From an uncultured Caulobacter sp. (GTDB taxonomy: Bacteria; Pseudomonadota; Alphaproteobacteria; Caulobacterales; Caulobacteraceae), in NCBI RefSeq assembly GCF_947036865.1, contig NZ_CAMQSF010000025.1, forward strand, positions 1 through 50,463: a DNA stretch of 50,463 nt, given 5' to 3'. Shown here piece after piece: positions 1-8,124 of the stretch; position 1 is the first letter of the stretch, and each line of letters starts with the position of its first letter. Made by a program: the position numbers and the translations under genes. The notes beneath the pieces are model-generated. The model was given only the letters and a program-made list of their open reading frames with translations. It had not been told where the DNA came from and did no database searches.

Positions 1-125
1 GCGCGGAATTCCAGGGCCGCAGCCGGAAGTCCCGCCGCCCGGCCCCGCCGCAGGAGCGCGCCGCCGCCGCCCCGGCCTCGCCGCCGTCGGCCTCGCAGAC
101 GCCCTACAATCACACCGCCCACTGA
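1..125 (+). CDS. C-terminal end of an unidentified protein (cut by window edge)
   Basis: An open frame enters from the left edge and stops at TGA 123-125. The visible 40 residues are basic, then rich in Ala, Pro and Ser (QERAAAAPASPPSA), and end in NHTAH. This is a disordered tail with no recognisable domain. The third-position GC pattern fits a real coding tail, but the protein cannot be named from this piece. Confidence 0.45.
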   Translation, partial: AEFQGRSRKSRRPAPPQERAAAAPASPPSASQTPYNHTAH

Positions 126-291
126 CCGCGAGAGGCCCGGCGCGGCTTTCGCGCTCGGGCCCGCCGAGCGCGTGTGGCGCGGCGGCCACGGCGGCGCCGT
201 TTCCGAAAGACGGTACGGAACACTGGCGCTAAGCGAGGCTTTGTATCGATGTGGACCGGCGCGAACCGGTCCGGATCGAGGAGCCCAATCC

Positions 292-597
292 ATGGCCGGC
301 AAGCCTTTGCAGATCGTGCCGCCCGTCCCGGGCGCGGCGGAAATCTACGACCTCGGGCGCGGACCCGAGACCACCAGCCAGCGCGTCAAGCGCCTGCAGG
401 AAGAAGCGCGGATCCTGGCCCGCGAGGAGATCGAGCGGCTGGACCGCGAGCTTCGCCGTCTGGCCGACCAGGCCAGGGCGATCGCCGAGGGCGGCGAGGC
501 CTATCCGGCCGGCATTCGCGAGCTGGCCGGCCGCATCGGCGTCGACACCGCCCAGCGCGCCGAGATCCTGCGCGCCCTGCTGGATCGCGCGTCCTAA
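292..597 (+). CDS. Conserved hypothetical protein, 101 aa, helical
   Basis: A 101-residue soluble protein starting MAGKPLQIVPP. An N-terminal Pro-rich stretch (about 1-30) is followed by a long charged amphipathic helix (about 30-70, with heptad-like Glu/Arg/Leu such as EEIERLDRELRRLADQA) and a C-terminal helical part. There is no signal peptide or membrane segment. Earlier in-frame starts are possible (172, 251 in another frame), but 292 gives the cleanest N-terminus. I do not recognise a named family; the coiled-coil helix suggests a protein-protein interaction role, which is inference only. Confidence 0.7.
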   Translation: MAGKPLQIVPPVPGAAEIYDLGRGPETTSQRVKRLQEEARILAREEIERLDRELRRLADQARAIAEGGEAYPAGIRELAGRIGVDTAQRAEILRALLDRAS

Positions 598-854
598 GTC
601 TTGAATTCCCTCTTGAACGCCTTGAACGTCCGAAGCTGACAGGGGGTCCAGGGATCGACCGAGGGCCAACGGGCCTCCCCGCCGACGTTGGGGTCGTCGT
701 CGGGAAGGCCTCGAGGCTCGCCCGCCGGGTTTTGGGGACGGTCGGCGGACGCGCGGTGGTTCGGCCCGGGCTGGGTTATCGAGCCGTATTCAAGGTACGG
801 GCGACCTTCCAGGACGGATGCATCCCCGCGAAAGCCCAGCCCTCTTCAGGCCTG

Positions 855-1082
855 TCAGGCCCCGGCGTTGGCCATCTTGCGCAGGCGGCGCGCCAGATCC
901 TCGGGACGGTCGGCGATCTGATCGAACAGCGCCTGCACCTCGGCCTCGCCGAAGCCGGCCGCGCGCAGCGTGCGCCAGGCGCCGGCCAGCACCGCCTCGG
1001 CGATATCCAGCCGGTCCTCGGTCAGGCGCAGGCCCGCGCCGAAGGGGCTGTCGAAAACGGTGTCCCGAGCGGCGAGCGACAT
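855..1082 (-). CDS. Small hypothetical protein, 75 aa
   Basis: A 75-residue, mostly helical, acidic-then-basic protein beginning MSLAARDTVFDSPFGAGLRL. A clear ribosome-binding site (AGGAGGG about 7 bases ahead of ATG 1082) supports the start. There is no signal peptide, membrane segment or recognisable motif. It lies alone between gene-poor gaps; the 603-854 stretch on its 3' side shows no convincing ORF. Confidence 0.65.
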   Translation of the reverse strand: MSLAARDTVFDSPFGAGLRLTEDRLDIAEAVLAGAWRTLRAAGFGEAEVQALFDQIADRPEDLARRLRKMANAGA

Positions 1083-1158
1083 GGCGGACCCTCCTGAAGT
1101 TCGCGGTAATGTTCCTTTTTTGTTCCTTATCGCGGCCGGAGTCGAGTCCCGGAATCCT

Positions 1159-1198
1159 CAAAACGAAACAGCCCCGAGGTCGGGGGACCTCGGGGCTG
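1159..1198 (-). terminator. Rho-independent terminator
   Basis: A perfect 13-bp stem (1169-1181 with 1186-1198) has a 4-base loop. Read on the minus strand it is followed by TTTCGTTTT. It lies about 70 bases after the stop of the minus-strand gene ending at 1266. Confidence 0.85.
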
Positions 1199-1265
1199 CG
1201 TGGCGGCGTCGGGGCGGACGCGCCGATCAGGTCGCCGGCTCACAACGGCGACTGATGTCCAGGGC

Positions 1266-1670
1266 TTAGCGGCAGACGGTGCGTTCGTAGTACGAGCCGT
1301 TCCAGCGGTCGTATTCGCGCGTCGTCCAGCATTCGCGCGCGGCATAAGGACGCGGGGCGTAGCCGTAGCCATAGCCGTAGCCCGGCGTCTGCGAATAGTA
1401 GCCGCGGTAGCCCTGGTCGTAATAGCCTTGACGGTAGTAGCCGCGATCGTCGTAGCGGTCGTTGCGGTGGCTGTCGGAGATCGCCGCGCCGACCGCGAGA
1501 CCGACGATGCCGGCGGCGATGGCGGCCGCGGCGGTGTCGCCGCCCCGGTGGCGGTCGCGGTCATAATAATAGCGCGGATCGGCCGAGGCCGTGGTCGCGG
1601 CGACCGTCAGCGACAGGGCGGCGACGCCGGCGGCGACCCGACCGACCGAGGTGATGATCTTGTTGGCCAT
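1266..1670 (-). CDS. Exported Tyr/Gly-rich glycine-zipper protein, 134 aa
   Basis: A signal peptide (MANKIITSVGRVAAGVAALSL, cut after an Ala-rich core near ADPRYYY) is followed by a charged DRDRHR stretch. Next comes a hydrophobic glycine-zipper-like segment (about 47-63, AAAAIAAGIVGLAVGAA), then a Tyr/Gly/Arg-rich low-complexity region (GYGYGYGY) and a C-terminal part with two Cys (ECW and TVCR) that could form a disulfide. GGAGG just ahead of ATG 1670 sets the start. Probably a periplasmic or outer-membrane-associated small protein of the glycine-zipper type common in Caulobacter; function unknown. Its own terminator follows at 1159-1198. Confidence 0.8.
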   Translation of the reverse strand: MANKIITSVGRVAAGVAALSLTVAATTASADPRYYYDRDRHRGGDTAAAAIAAGIVGLAVGAAISDSHRNDRYDDRGYYRQGYYDQGYRGYYSQTPGYGYGYGYAPRPYAARECWTTREYDRWNGSYYERTVCR

Positions 1671-1858
1671 GAGGGCCTCCCTTGGGTCTTCGCTTCCCGG
1701 CGGCGCGGCGCGTCGTCTCAAGCGTTGGCGGCAGCTTCGGACCTTCCGCCTGAACGGCGCCTGAACGGATTTTTTTCAACGCCGCTCGGAACCGGTTTGT
1801 TCATCTTTTTCGGCCACCGTCGGCGGGACCAACCCTCGCGACCTCCGCGGAGACCGCC

Positions 1859-2335
1859 ATGACCATTTCCGAGTCCTACGCCCAGGGCCAGGCCCTGCAG
1901 GTTCTGTCGTTCGAGGTCGGCGCCCAGACCTACTGCGTTCCCGTCAGCGCGGTGCGCGAGATCCGCGGCGTGACGCCGCCGACCCCGCTGCCCGAGGCCC
2001 CGCCCTATGTGCGTGGCGTGATCAATCTGCGTGGCCAGGTCATGCCGGTCATCGACCTGTCGTGGCGGCTGGGCAAGGGCGCGGCCCAGGACGGCGCGCG
2101 CCAGGTGATCATCGTGGTCGAGAACCACAAGGACGTGGCCGGCCTTCTGGTCGACGCCGTCTGCGACAGCTTCACCGTCGAGGCCGAGCAGATCAATCCG
2201 CCGCCGTCGCTGGGCGACGGCGAGGACTCGCCGCTGGTCTCGGCCGTGATCACCTCGGGCGAAGGCGCCATGACGGTGCTGCTGGCCGTCAGCCGCATCC
2301 TGCCCGAGCGCCCGCCGGAAGCGCTGGCGGCTTAA
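1859..2335 (+). CDS. cheW: Chemotaxis coupling protein CheW
   Basis: 158 residues covering one CheW-like SH3-type domain (about 12-150). The core FEVGAQTYCVPVSAVREI, the YVRGVINLRGQVMPVIDL motif and GLLVDAVCDSF are all intact. CheW bridges chemoreceptors and the CheA kinase in the polar chemosensory array. It stands alone rather than in a che operon; another chemoreceptor gene lies about 6 kb downstream. Its stop overlaps that of the convergent sdpI-like gene by 3-4 bases through a shared TTAA. The family is certain; which array it serves is not. Confidence 0.95.
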   Translation: MTISESYAQGQALQVLSFEVGAQTYCVPVSAVREIRGVTPPTPLPEAPPYVRGVINLRGQVMPVIDLSWRLGKGAAQDGARQVIIVVENHKDVAGLLVDAVCDSFTVEAEQINPPPSLGDGEDSPLVSAVITSGEGAMTVLLAVSRILPERPPEALAA

Positions 2336-2988
2336 GCCGCCCGGTCCGGGTCGGCGCGCCAGACGCGCCAGCTCTCGAACACCGACACCGCCCCGACGAG
2401 CAGCGCGCCGAGGGTCACGGCGCGCAAGCCTTCCGGCTGAGGCGCGAACGGCGCGGCCAGCGCGCCGAGCGCACCGCCCCAGAAGAACAGGCGGCCGGCC
2501 AGGCGGTTGGCCTTTTCCCACGAGAGCCGGCTGGCATAGGTCCAGGGCGTGCGCACGCCGATCATGGCGTTGGGGCTGGTCTTGCCCAGGAGGACGCCGA
2601 CGACGGCCAGCAGCACGCTGATCACCGCCATGCCGAAGCGCGGCCCCGGCTGGTCGAACCATCCCCAGGTCAGGCAGGCCGACAGCAGCGCGACCAGCGA
2701 CAGCACCCAGACCACCGCCCGCTGGCTGTAGCGCCGGTCGCGCAGCAGGTGGACTTCCTGATCCGGCCGGCGCGCGAACAGCATCGCGACCGCCGAGATC
2801 ACCGCCAGCAGCAGCACCACGGCCGCCATCTCCAGCCGCCCGCCCCAGCGATCAACCTCGCCGTCCAGGCCGAAATGCATCGGGATCGGGCGGGTCGGCC
2901 CGAAAAAGGCGATGGCCCCGGCCAGGCCGAACTGGCCCGCCGTCAGGATCCAGGAGCTGAGATCGCCGCGCTTAGTCTGACCGTCCAT
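2332..2988 (-). CDS. SdpI-family membrane protein
   Basis: 218-residue integral membrane protein with about six hydrophobic segments. It contains the SdpI signature (GKTSPNAMIGVRTPWTY followed by SWEKANRLAGRLFF) in the C-terminal half and an N-terminal DUF1648-like part (PIPMHFGLDGEVDRWG). In Bacillus subtilis SdpI is the immunity protein for the SdpC toxin and a membrane signal receptor that recruits the repressor SdpR. Most proteobacterial homologues have no toxin partner nearby, and none is seen here. It is translationally coupled to the ArsR-type gene upstream (17-base overlap), which argues for a sensor-repressor pair. Confidence 0.88.
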   Translation of the reverse strand: MDGQTKRGDLSSWILTAGQFGLAGAIAFFGPTRPIPMHFGLDGEVDRWGGRLEMAAVVLLLAVISAVAMLFARRPDQEVHLLRDRRYSQRAVVWVLSLVALLSACLTWGWFDQPGPRFGMAVISVLLAVVGVLLGKTSPNAMIGVRTPWTYASRLSWEKANRLAGRLFFWGGALGALAAPFAPQPEGLRAVTLGALLVGAVSVFESWRVWRADPDRAA

Positions 2989-3277
2989 GGTCGAGATCTC
3001 CGATCGGATCGGCCTTCGGGGCCGCATCCACAAGGTCCAGCAGAACGGCGACCGCCTCCTCCAGCGCCGACAGGCGCAGGCGGTAGCGGATCGAGGTCCC
3101 CTCCCGCTCGGCGTCGACCAGGCCGGCGTCCTTCAGGGACGTCAGGTGGCCGGTGATCGTCGGCCAGCTCATGTCGAAGGCGGCGGCGATCTCGCCCGAC
3201 AGCCTCGGGCGCTCGCGCAGCATGGCGATGATCTGGCGGCGCGCCGGATGGGACAGGGCTTTGAAGACGCCGTTCAT
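2972..3277 (-). CDS. ArsR/SdpR-family autorepressor
   Basis: 101-residue winged-helix repressor. MNGVFKALSHPARRQIIAML opens the ArsR fold, and the recognition helix lies around SGEIAAAFDMSWPTITGHLTSL. The sequence has no CxC metal site, in keeping with the SdpR branch. ATG 3277 is chosen over a longer frame because it begins at the conserved FKALSHPTR-like motif. The C-terminus overlaps the sdpI-like start. A perfect 18-base inverted repeat sits 14 bases upstream and is the likely self-operator. Confidence 0.9.
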   Translation of the reverse strand: MNGVFKALSHPARRQIIAMLRERPRLSGEIAAAFDMSWPTITGHLTSLKDAGLVDAEREGTSIRYRLRLSALEEAVAVLLDLVDAAPKADPIGDLDHGRSD

Positions 3278-3290
3278 AGGCAGAAAGCTA

Positions 3291-3308
3291 ATTAGGAAAC
3301 TTCCTAAT
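3291..3308. promoter_or_regulatory. Predicted SdpR-type operator
   Basis: ATTAGGAA-AC-TTCCTAAT is a perfect 8-bp inverted repeat with a 2-base spacer in unusually AT-rich sequence. It lies 14 bases before the ArsR-family start and about 100 bases before the divergent alcohol dehydrogenase. The position fits autorepression of the sdpR-sdpI pair. Confidence 0.7.
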
Positions 3309-3411
3309 ATCAAGCGGCGACCGACGCATTTTCCAAACATTCGTTCGAACGCCCCCTTTCGCCGACCCCGAGCGCGACGCTAGTCTCCGGGCCAAAGCAA
3401 GGGAGACGACG

Positions 3412-4512
3412 ATGAAGGCCGCTGTGTTGCGCGAGGTGGGCAAGCCCCTCGAGATCGAGACCGTGGCCATCGGCAAGCCCGGCCCGCGCGAGGTGCTGAT
3501 CCGCACCAAGGCCGCCGGCGTGTGCCACTCCGACCTGCACTTCGTCGAGGGCTCCTACACCCACCCTCTGCCCGCCGTGCTGGGCCACGAGAGCGCCGGG
3601 ATCGTCGAGGCGGTCGGCGACGAGGTGCGGACCGTCAAGGTCGGCGACCACGTGATCACCTGCCTCAACCCCTATTGCGGCCACTGCGAGGTCTGCCTTA
3701 CCGGGCACATGAACCTGTGCGTCAGTCCCGAGACCCGGCGGGCCAAGGGCGACGCGCCGCGCCTGTTCAAGGAGGACCTGAACGGCGGAACGGGGCCCAT
3801 GGCCCAGTTCCTGAACCTGTCGTCCTTCGCCGAGATGATGCTGGTGCACGAGCACGCCTGCGTGGCGATCCGCAAGGACATGCCGTTCGACCGCGCCGCC
3901 CTGATCGGCTGCTCGGTGATGACCGGCGTCGGTTCGGTCATGCACACCTCGAACGTCCGCCCGGGCGAGACCGTGGCCGTGATCGGCTGCGGCGGCGTGG
4001 GCCTGGCGACGATCAATGGCGCGGCGATCGCCGGCGCCGGCCGGATCATCGCCATCGACCGCGTGCCCTCCAAGCTGGAGCTGGCCAAGGTCTTCGGCGC
4101 GACCGACGTCATCGACGCCTCGGCGGTCGACGACGTGGCCAAGGCCGTGATCGAGCTGACCGCCGGCGGCGTCCATCACAGCTTCGAGGCCATCGGCCTG
4201 AAGGCGACGGCCGAAGCGGCCTTCAAGATGCTGCGTCGGGGCGGCACGGCCAATGTCATCGGCATGATCCCGGTGGGCACCAAGATCGAGCTGCACGGCG
4301 TCGACTTCCTGGGCGAGCGCCGGATCCAGGGCAGCTACATGGGCTCCAACCGCTTCCCGGTCGACATGCCGCGCCTGGTCGACTTCTACATGTCCGGCAA
4401 GCTGAAGCTGGACGAGCTGATCTCGCGCCGGATCAAGCTGGAGGACGTCAATTCGGCCTTCGACGAACTCAAGCGCGGCGAGCTGGCGCGGTCGGTGATC
4501 GTGTTCGACTGA
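3412..4512 (+). CDS. Zinc-dependent alcohol dehydrogenase (MDR family)
   Basis: 366-residue medium-chain dehydrogenase. Catalytic-zinc residues C38 (GVCHSDLH) and H59-E60 (GHE), and structural-zinc cysteines C89, C92, C95 and C103, are all present. The Rossmann glycine motif is VAVIGCGGVGLA (about 190). It resembles the Zn-ADH branch that includes NDMA/mycothiol-type and S-(hydroxymethyl)glutathione dehydrogenases, so it oxidises an alcohol or thiol adduct with NAD(P). The substrate cannot be read from sequence. GGGAGA precedes the ATG. It is monocistronic and divergent from the sdpR-like gene. Confidence 0.92.
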   Translation: MKAAVLREVGKPLEIETVAIGKPGPREVLIRTKAAGVCHSDLHFVEGSYTHPLPAVLGHESAGIVEAVGDEVRTVKVGDHVITCLNPYCGHCEVCLTGHMNLCVSPETRRAKGDAPRLFKEDLNGGTGPMAQFLNLSSFAEMMLVHEHACVAIRKDMPFDRAALIGCSVMTGVGSVMHTSNVRPGETVAVIGCGGVGLATINGAAIAGAGRIIAIDRVPSKLELAKVFGATDVIDASAVDDVAKAVIELTAGGVHHSFEAIGLKATAEAAFKMLRRGGTANVIGMIPVGTKIELHGVDFLGERRIQGSYMGSNRFPVDMPRLVDFYMSGKLKLDELISRRIKLEDVNSAFDELKRGELARSVIVFD

Positions 4513-4546
4513 GGGGCGCGCCGCTCCTCTTCGCGCCAAATCGAAT

Positions 4547-4570
4547 CCCTCTCTCAAAAAGAGAGGGTTT
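4547..4570 (+). terminator. Possible intrinsic terminator after the alcohol dehydrogenase
   Basis: An 8-bp stem CCCTCTCT/AGAGAGGG (4547-4554, 4560-4567) with loop CAAAA is followed by TTT. The T-run is short, so termination may be weak. Confidence 0.5.
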
Positions 4571-4659
4571 CTGCTTGCGCGCCCGCATCAACCGCCCTGT
4601 CACGCGCCCGCCAAACACCGCATGCTAACTCCGGCCAAGCTTCCCGGAGTTCCCCCGCC

Positions 4660-6723
4660 ATGACCCAGCTCGACCGTCGCGGACTGCTCGCCGCCATCGG
4701 CGCCCTCGCGCTCCCGCCGGCCCTGGCCCGCGCCGCCGCGATCGACGCCGACGTCCGCCACGGCACGCTGAAGGACGTCGAGCACGTGGTGATCCTGATG
4801 CAGGAGAACCGGGGCTTTGATCACTATTTCGGGACGCTGAACGGGGTGCGGGGCTTCGGCGACCGCTTCCCGGTCCCGGTCCGCGACGCGCCCGGTCGCG
4901 CGGGCGGCTCGGTGTTCGTCCAGGCCTACGACAAGGACAAGACCCTCGCGCCGTTCCCGCTGAACACGGCCCAGACCTTCGCCCACATGCGGGTCGAGGG
5001 CACGCCGCACAGCTGGACCGACGCCCAGGACGCCTGGGACCAGGGCCGCATGGACCGCTGGCCGGACGCCAAGCATCCCTGGTCGATGGGTTATTTCCAG
5101 CGGGCCGACATCCCGTTCCAGTTCGCCCTGGCCGAGGCCTTCACCCTGTGCGACGCCTATCACTGCTCGACCCAGACGGGGACCAACACCAACCGCCTGT
5201 TCCTGTGGTCGGGCACCAATGACGGCCTGGGCCGGGCCGGCGGCCCGTCGATCTCCAACTCGCACGACGACTTCCCGGAAAAGGGCGGCGCGGCCGACTC
5301 CTATCGCTGGACGACCTATCCCGAGCGGCTGCTGAAGGCGGGCGTGTCCTGGCGGGTCTATCAGGACATGGCCGACAACTTCACCGATAACCCGCTGGCC
5401 GGGTTCAAGACCTTCCGCGACAGCTATCACGGCGTCCCCGGCTCGGATCCGCGCCTCAAGCAACTGGGCCTGTCGACCTGGCATCTGGACAAGCTGCGCG
5501 AGGACGTCTTGAGCGGGCGCCTGCCGCAAGTCTCGTGGATCGTCGCCCCCGCCGCCGACAGCGAGCATCCCGGCCCGTCCAGCCCCGCCCAGGGCGCGGA
5601 CTACACCGCGCGGGTCATCGACTGCCTGACCGCCGACCCGAAGGTCTGGGCGCGGACCGTGCTGTTGGTGATGTTCGACGAGAACGACGGCTTCTTCGAC
5701 CACATGCCGCCGCCGGCCCCGCCCTCGCGCGACGCCGACGGCAAGCCGGTCGGCGGCTCGACCGTCGACCTCTCGGCCGAGCACCACCTGGTCCGCAACC
5801 CGACGGAGGCCAAGGGCGAGCGCGACGACCTGATGGGCCGGCCCTATGGCCTGGGCCCGCGCGTGCCGATGTACGTGATCTCGCCCTGGAGCCGAGGCGG
5901 CTGGGTCAACAGCCAGGTGTTCGACCACACCTCGGTCATCCGCTTTCTTGAAGCGCGGTTCGGCGTGATGGAGCCGAACATCTCGCCGTGGCGGCGGGCG
6001 GTGTGCGGCGACCTCCTGACCTGTTTCGACTTCAAGACGCCGAACGACAAACCCTTCCCCGCTCTGCCGGCCACCCGCGAGGCGGCCGAACGCGCCCACG
6101 CCCTGCCGGGCCGCGCCAAGCCGCCGACCCCGGACACGATCGTCGCGCCCGAGCAGGCCAAGGGGACGCGGCCCTCGCGCGCCCTGCCCTATGCGCTGTC
6201 GGTCGAGCCGTCGCTGACCGGCAACGGCCTGACCTTCGAGAACCACGGCGGCGTCGCGGCCGTGTTCCATGTCTATGACAAGCTTCGCCTCGACGAGGTT
6301 CCGCGCCGCTTCACGGTCGGCCCCGGCCAGAGCCTGGTGGGCGTCTGGCCCGCCGGCGCCCATGACCTCTGGGTGCTGGGTCCCAACGGCTTTCACCGCC
6401 GCTTCGCCGGCGGGCCCGGCGGCAAGGTCGGCCTGTTCAGTCGCGCGGACGCCAGCAAGGCCCGGATGGCGCTGGTCTTCACCAACGCCGACAGCCAGCG
6501 GCGCACGGTGGTGGTCGAGGCCGACGGGCGCGTCGAACGCGTCGTCCTGGCGCCCGGCGAGGTTCGGGAGACCCTTTGGCCGACCCAGCAGGGCTGGTAC
6601 GACCTGACCGCGCGCCACGATGGCGACGAGACCTGGCTGCGGCGCCTGGCGGGACGGATCGAGACCGGTCGGGACTCAGTCAGCGATCCCTGGATGGGCG
6701 GCATGGCGCGGCTCACCGCCTAG
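4660..6723 (+). CDS. Tat-exported phosphocholine-type phospholipase C
   Basis: 687 residues. A twin-arginine signal (TQLDRRGLLAAIGALALPP) leads into the phosphoesterase domain of the bacterial phospholipase C/acid phosphatase family: VVILMQENRGFDHYFGTL near 46-62, the THSW and NTNRLFLWSGT motifs, and LLVMFDENDGFFDHMPPP for metal and phosphate binding. Two C-terminal beta domains (about 500-590 and 600-680, the phospholipase C C-terminal repeat) follow. It hydrolyses phosphatidylcholine or sphingomyelin outside the cytoplasmic membrane and may serve phosphate scavenging; I do not see a clear Pho box. Length matches the family. Confidence 0.93.
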   Translation: MTQLDRRGLLAAIGALALPPALARAAAIDADVRHGTLKDVEHVVILMQENRGFDHYFGTLNGVRGFGDRFPVPVRDAPGRAGGSVFVQAYDKDKTLAPFPLNTAQTFAHMRVEGTPHSWTDAQDAWDQGRMDRWPDAKHPWSMGYFQRADIPFQFALAEAFTLCDAYHCSTQTGTNTNRLFLWSGTNDGLGRAGGPSISNSHDDFPEKGGAADSYRWTTYPERLLKAGVSWRVYQDMADNFTDNPLAGFKTFRDSYHGVPGSDPRLKQLGLSTWHLDKLREDVLSGRLPQVSWIVAPAADSEHPGPSSPAQGADYTARVIDCLTADPKVWARTVLLVMFDENDGFFDHMPPPAPPSRDADGKPVGGSTVDLSAEHHLVRNPTEAKGERDDLMGRPYGLGPRVPMYVISPWSRGGWVNSQVFDHTSVIRFLEARFGVMEPNISPWRRAVCGDLLTCFDFKTPNDKPFPALPATREAAERAHALPGRAKPPTPDTIVAPEQAKGTRPSRALPYALSVEPSLTGNGLTFENHGGVAAVFHVYDKLRLDEVPRRFTVGPGQSLVGVWPAGAHDLWVLGPNGFHRRFAGGPGGKVGLFSRADASKARMALVFTNADSQRRTVVVEADGRVERVVLAPGEVRETLWPTQQGWYDLTARHDGDETWLRRLAGRIETGRDSVSDPWMGGMARLTA

Positions 6724-6743
6724 CGTCCTTCCCGCCTCCCCGA

Positions 6744-6772
6744 ATGAATCTCGGCCCCGGCGTTCGCCGGGG
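6744..6772. repeat. Single arm of a palindromic intergenic repeat
   Basis: This stretch reads ATGAATCTCGGCCCCGGCGT then TCGCCGGGG. It matches, with few changes, the right arm of the inverted pair at 30896-31009. It lies between the phospholipase C and M20 peptidase genes. Confidence 0.7.
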
Positions 6773-6815
6773 AAATCGGTTAGGAGTGAAGCTAGGATTC
6801 TTTCTGGACGCCGAG

Positions 6816-8120
6816 ATGACCCTCCGCCCTTCCCTGCTCGCCCCCATCGCCGCGCTCGCCGCCGCGCTCATCGCCGCCCCCGCCGTCGCCGCGCCGAAGG
6901 CCGATCCCGACAAGGCCGTCGCCAAGCTGGTGGCCTCGCCCGCCTTCAAGGCCGCCGCCGCCAAGCTGGACGCCGACTACGACCGCACGATCGCCGACGT
7001 GATCACCCTGACCGAGATCCCGGCCCCGCCGTTCAAGGAGGCCGCGCGGGCCAAGGCCTATCTGGAGATGCTGAAGGCGCACGGCCTGACGAACGTGGAG
7101 ATGGACGCCGAGGGCAATGTCATGGGCGTGCGGCCCGGGACCGTCACCAAGGGCAAGGGTCCGTTCGTGGTCCTCGCCGCCCACCTCGACACGGTGTTCC
7201 CGGAAGGCACGGACGTGAAGGTGCGGCGCGAGGGGACCCGGCTGATGGCCCCCGGGATTGGCGACGACACCCGCTCGCTGGCGACCCTGCTGGCCTATAT
7301 GCGCGCGCTGGACGCGGCCAAGATCTCGACCAAGAGCGACATCCTGTTCGTCGGCAATGTCGGCGAGGAGGGCCCCGGCGACCTGCGCGGCACGCGGTTC
7401 CTGTTCAACAAGGGGCCCTACAAGGGCCGGATCAGCGCGTTCTTCTCGATGGACGGCTCGGACCCGTACCGGATCGTCGATCGCGGCGTCGGCTCCAAGC
7501 GCTATCGCGTGACCTTCAAGGGTCCGGGCGGCCACAGCTACGGCGCGTTCGGCATCGTCAATCCGATGGCGGCCATGGCCAAGGCGGTGACCGACCTCTA
7601 CGCCGTGCAGACGACCAAGGAGCCCAAGACGACCTACGCGGCCAGCGTCACCGGCGGCGGCACCTCGGTCAATTCGATCCCCAACAGCGTGTTCATGGAG
7701 TTCGACATGCGCTCGGAGAGCGCGGCCGAGCTGGCCAAGCTGGACCAGACGCTGATCGGCATCCTCGACAAGGCCGTCGAGGGCGAGAACGCCGCCCGCT
7801 CGACCCGGGCCGGCAAGGTCAGCTACGAGGCCAAGGTGATCGGCGAGCGGCCGGCGGGGACGACCGATCCGAAGTCCGACATCGTGACCCTGACGGCCGC
7901 GGCGATCACGGCGCTGGGCTTCAAGCCGGAGCACCAGGACAGCTCCACCGACAGCAACGTGCCGATGAGCCTGGGCATCCCGGCCGTCACCATCGGGTCG
8001 GGCGGCAAGGCCGGCCGCGCTCACGCCCTCGACGAGTGGATCGACATCGAGAAGGGCGAGAGCGTCAAGGGCATGCAGGTCGGCCTGGCGGCCTTGCTGG
8101 CCGTGGCCGGGACGAACTGA
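6816..8120 (+). CDS. Exported M20/M28-type zinc metallopeptidase
   Basis: 434 residues from ATG 6816. A Sec signal peptide (MTLRPSLLAPIAALAAALIA, cut after AVAA) is followed by an M20-like catalytic domain: zinc-ligand motif HLDTVF (H123, D125), GIGDDTRSLATLL, the catalytic/ligand pair EE (184-185, GNVGEEGPGD), and a dimerisation domain around GGHSYGAFG. Related proteins are periplasmic di/tripeptidases or aminoacylases. A longer in-frame start at 6744 would add residues encoded by a repeat, so the signal-peptide start is preferred. It converges on the chemoreceptor gene with 4 bases between stops. Confidence 0.9.
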   Translation: MTLRPSLLAPIAALAAALIAAPAVAAPKADPDKAVAKLVASPAFKAAAAKLDADYDRTIADVITLTEIPAPPFKEAARAKAYLEMLKAHGLTNVEMDAEGNVMGVRPGTVTKGKGPFVVLAAHLDTVFPEGTDVKVRREGTRLMAPGIGDDTRSLATLLAYMRALDAAKISTKSDILFVGNVGEEGPGDLRGTRFLFNKGPYKGRISAFFSMDGSDPYRIVDRGVGSKRYRVTFKGPGGHSYGAFGIVNPMAAMAKAVTDLYAVQTTKEPKTTYAASVTGGGTSVNSIPNSVFMEFDMRSESAAELAKLDQTLIGILDKAVEGENAARSTRAGKVSYEAKVIGERPAGTTDPKSDIVTLTAAAITALGFKPEHQDSSTDSNVPMSLGIPAVTIGSGGKAGRAHALDEWIDIEKGESVKGMQVGLAALLAVAGTN

Positions 8121-8124
8121 GCGA

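Noticed and set aside
174..1097. 307-codon plus-strand open frame near the left edge
   Set aside because: It overlaps the 101-aa gene and the 75-aa minus gene in another frame, and its translation is Arg/Gly/Pro-rich shadow sequence.
4600..6618. 672-codon minus-strand open frame
   Set aside because: Antisense shadow of the phospholipase C gene, which has clear motifs and a Tat signal.
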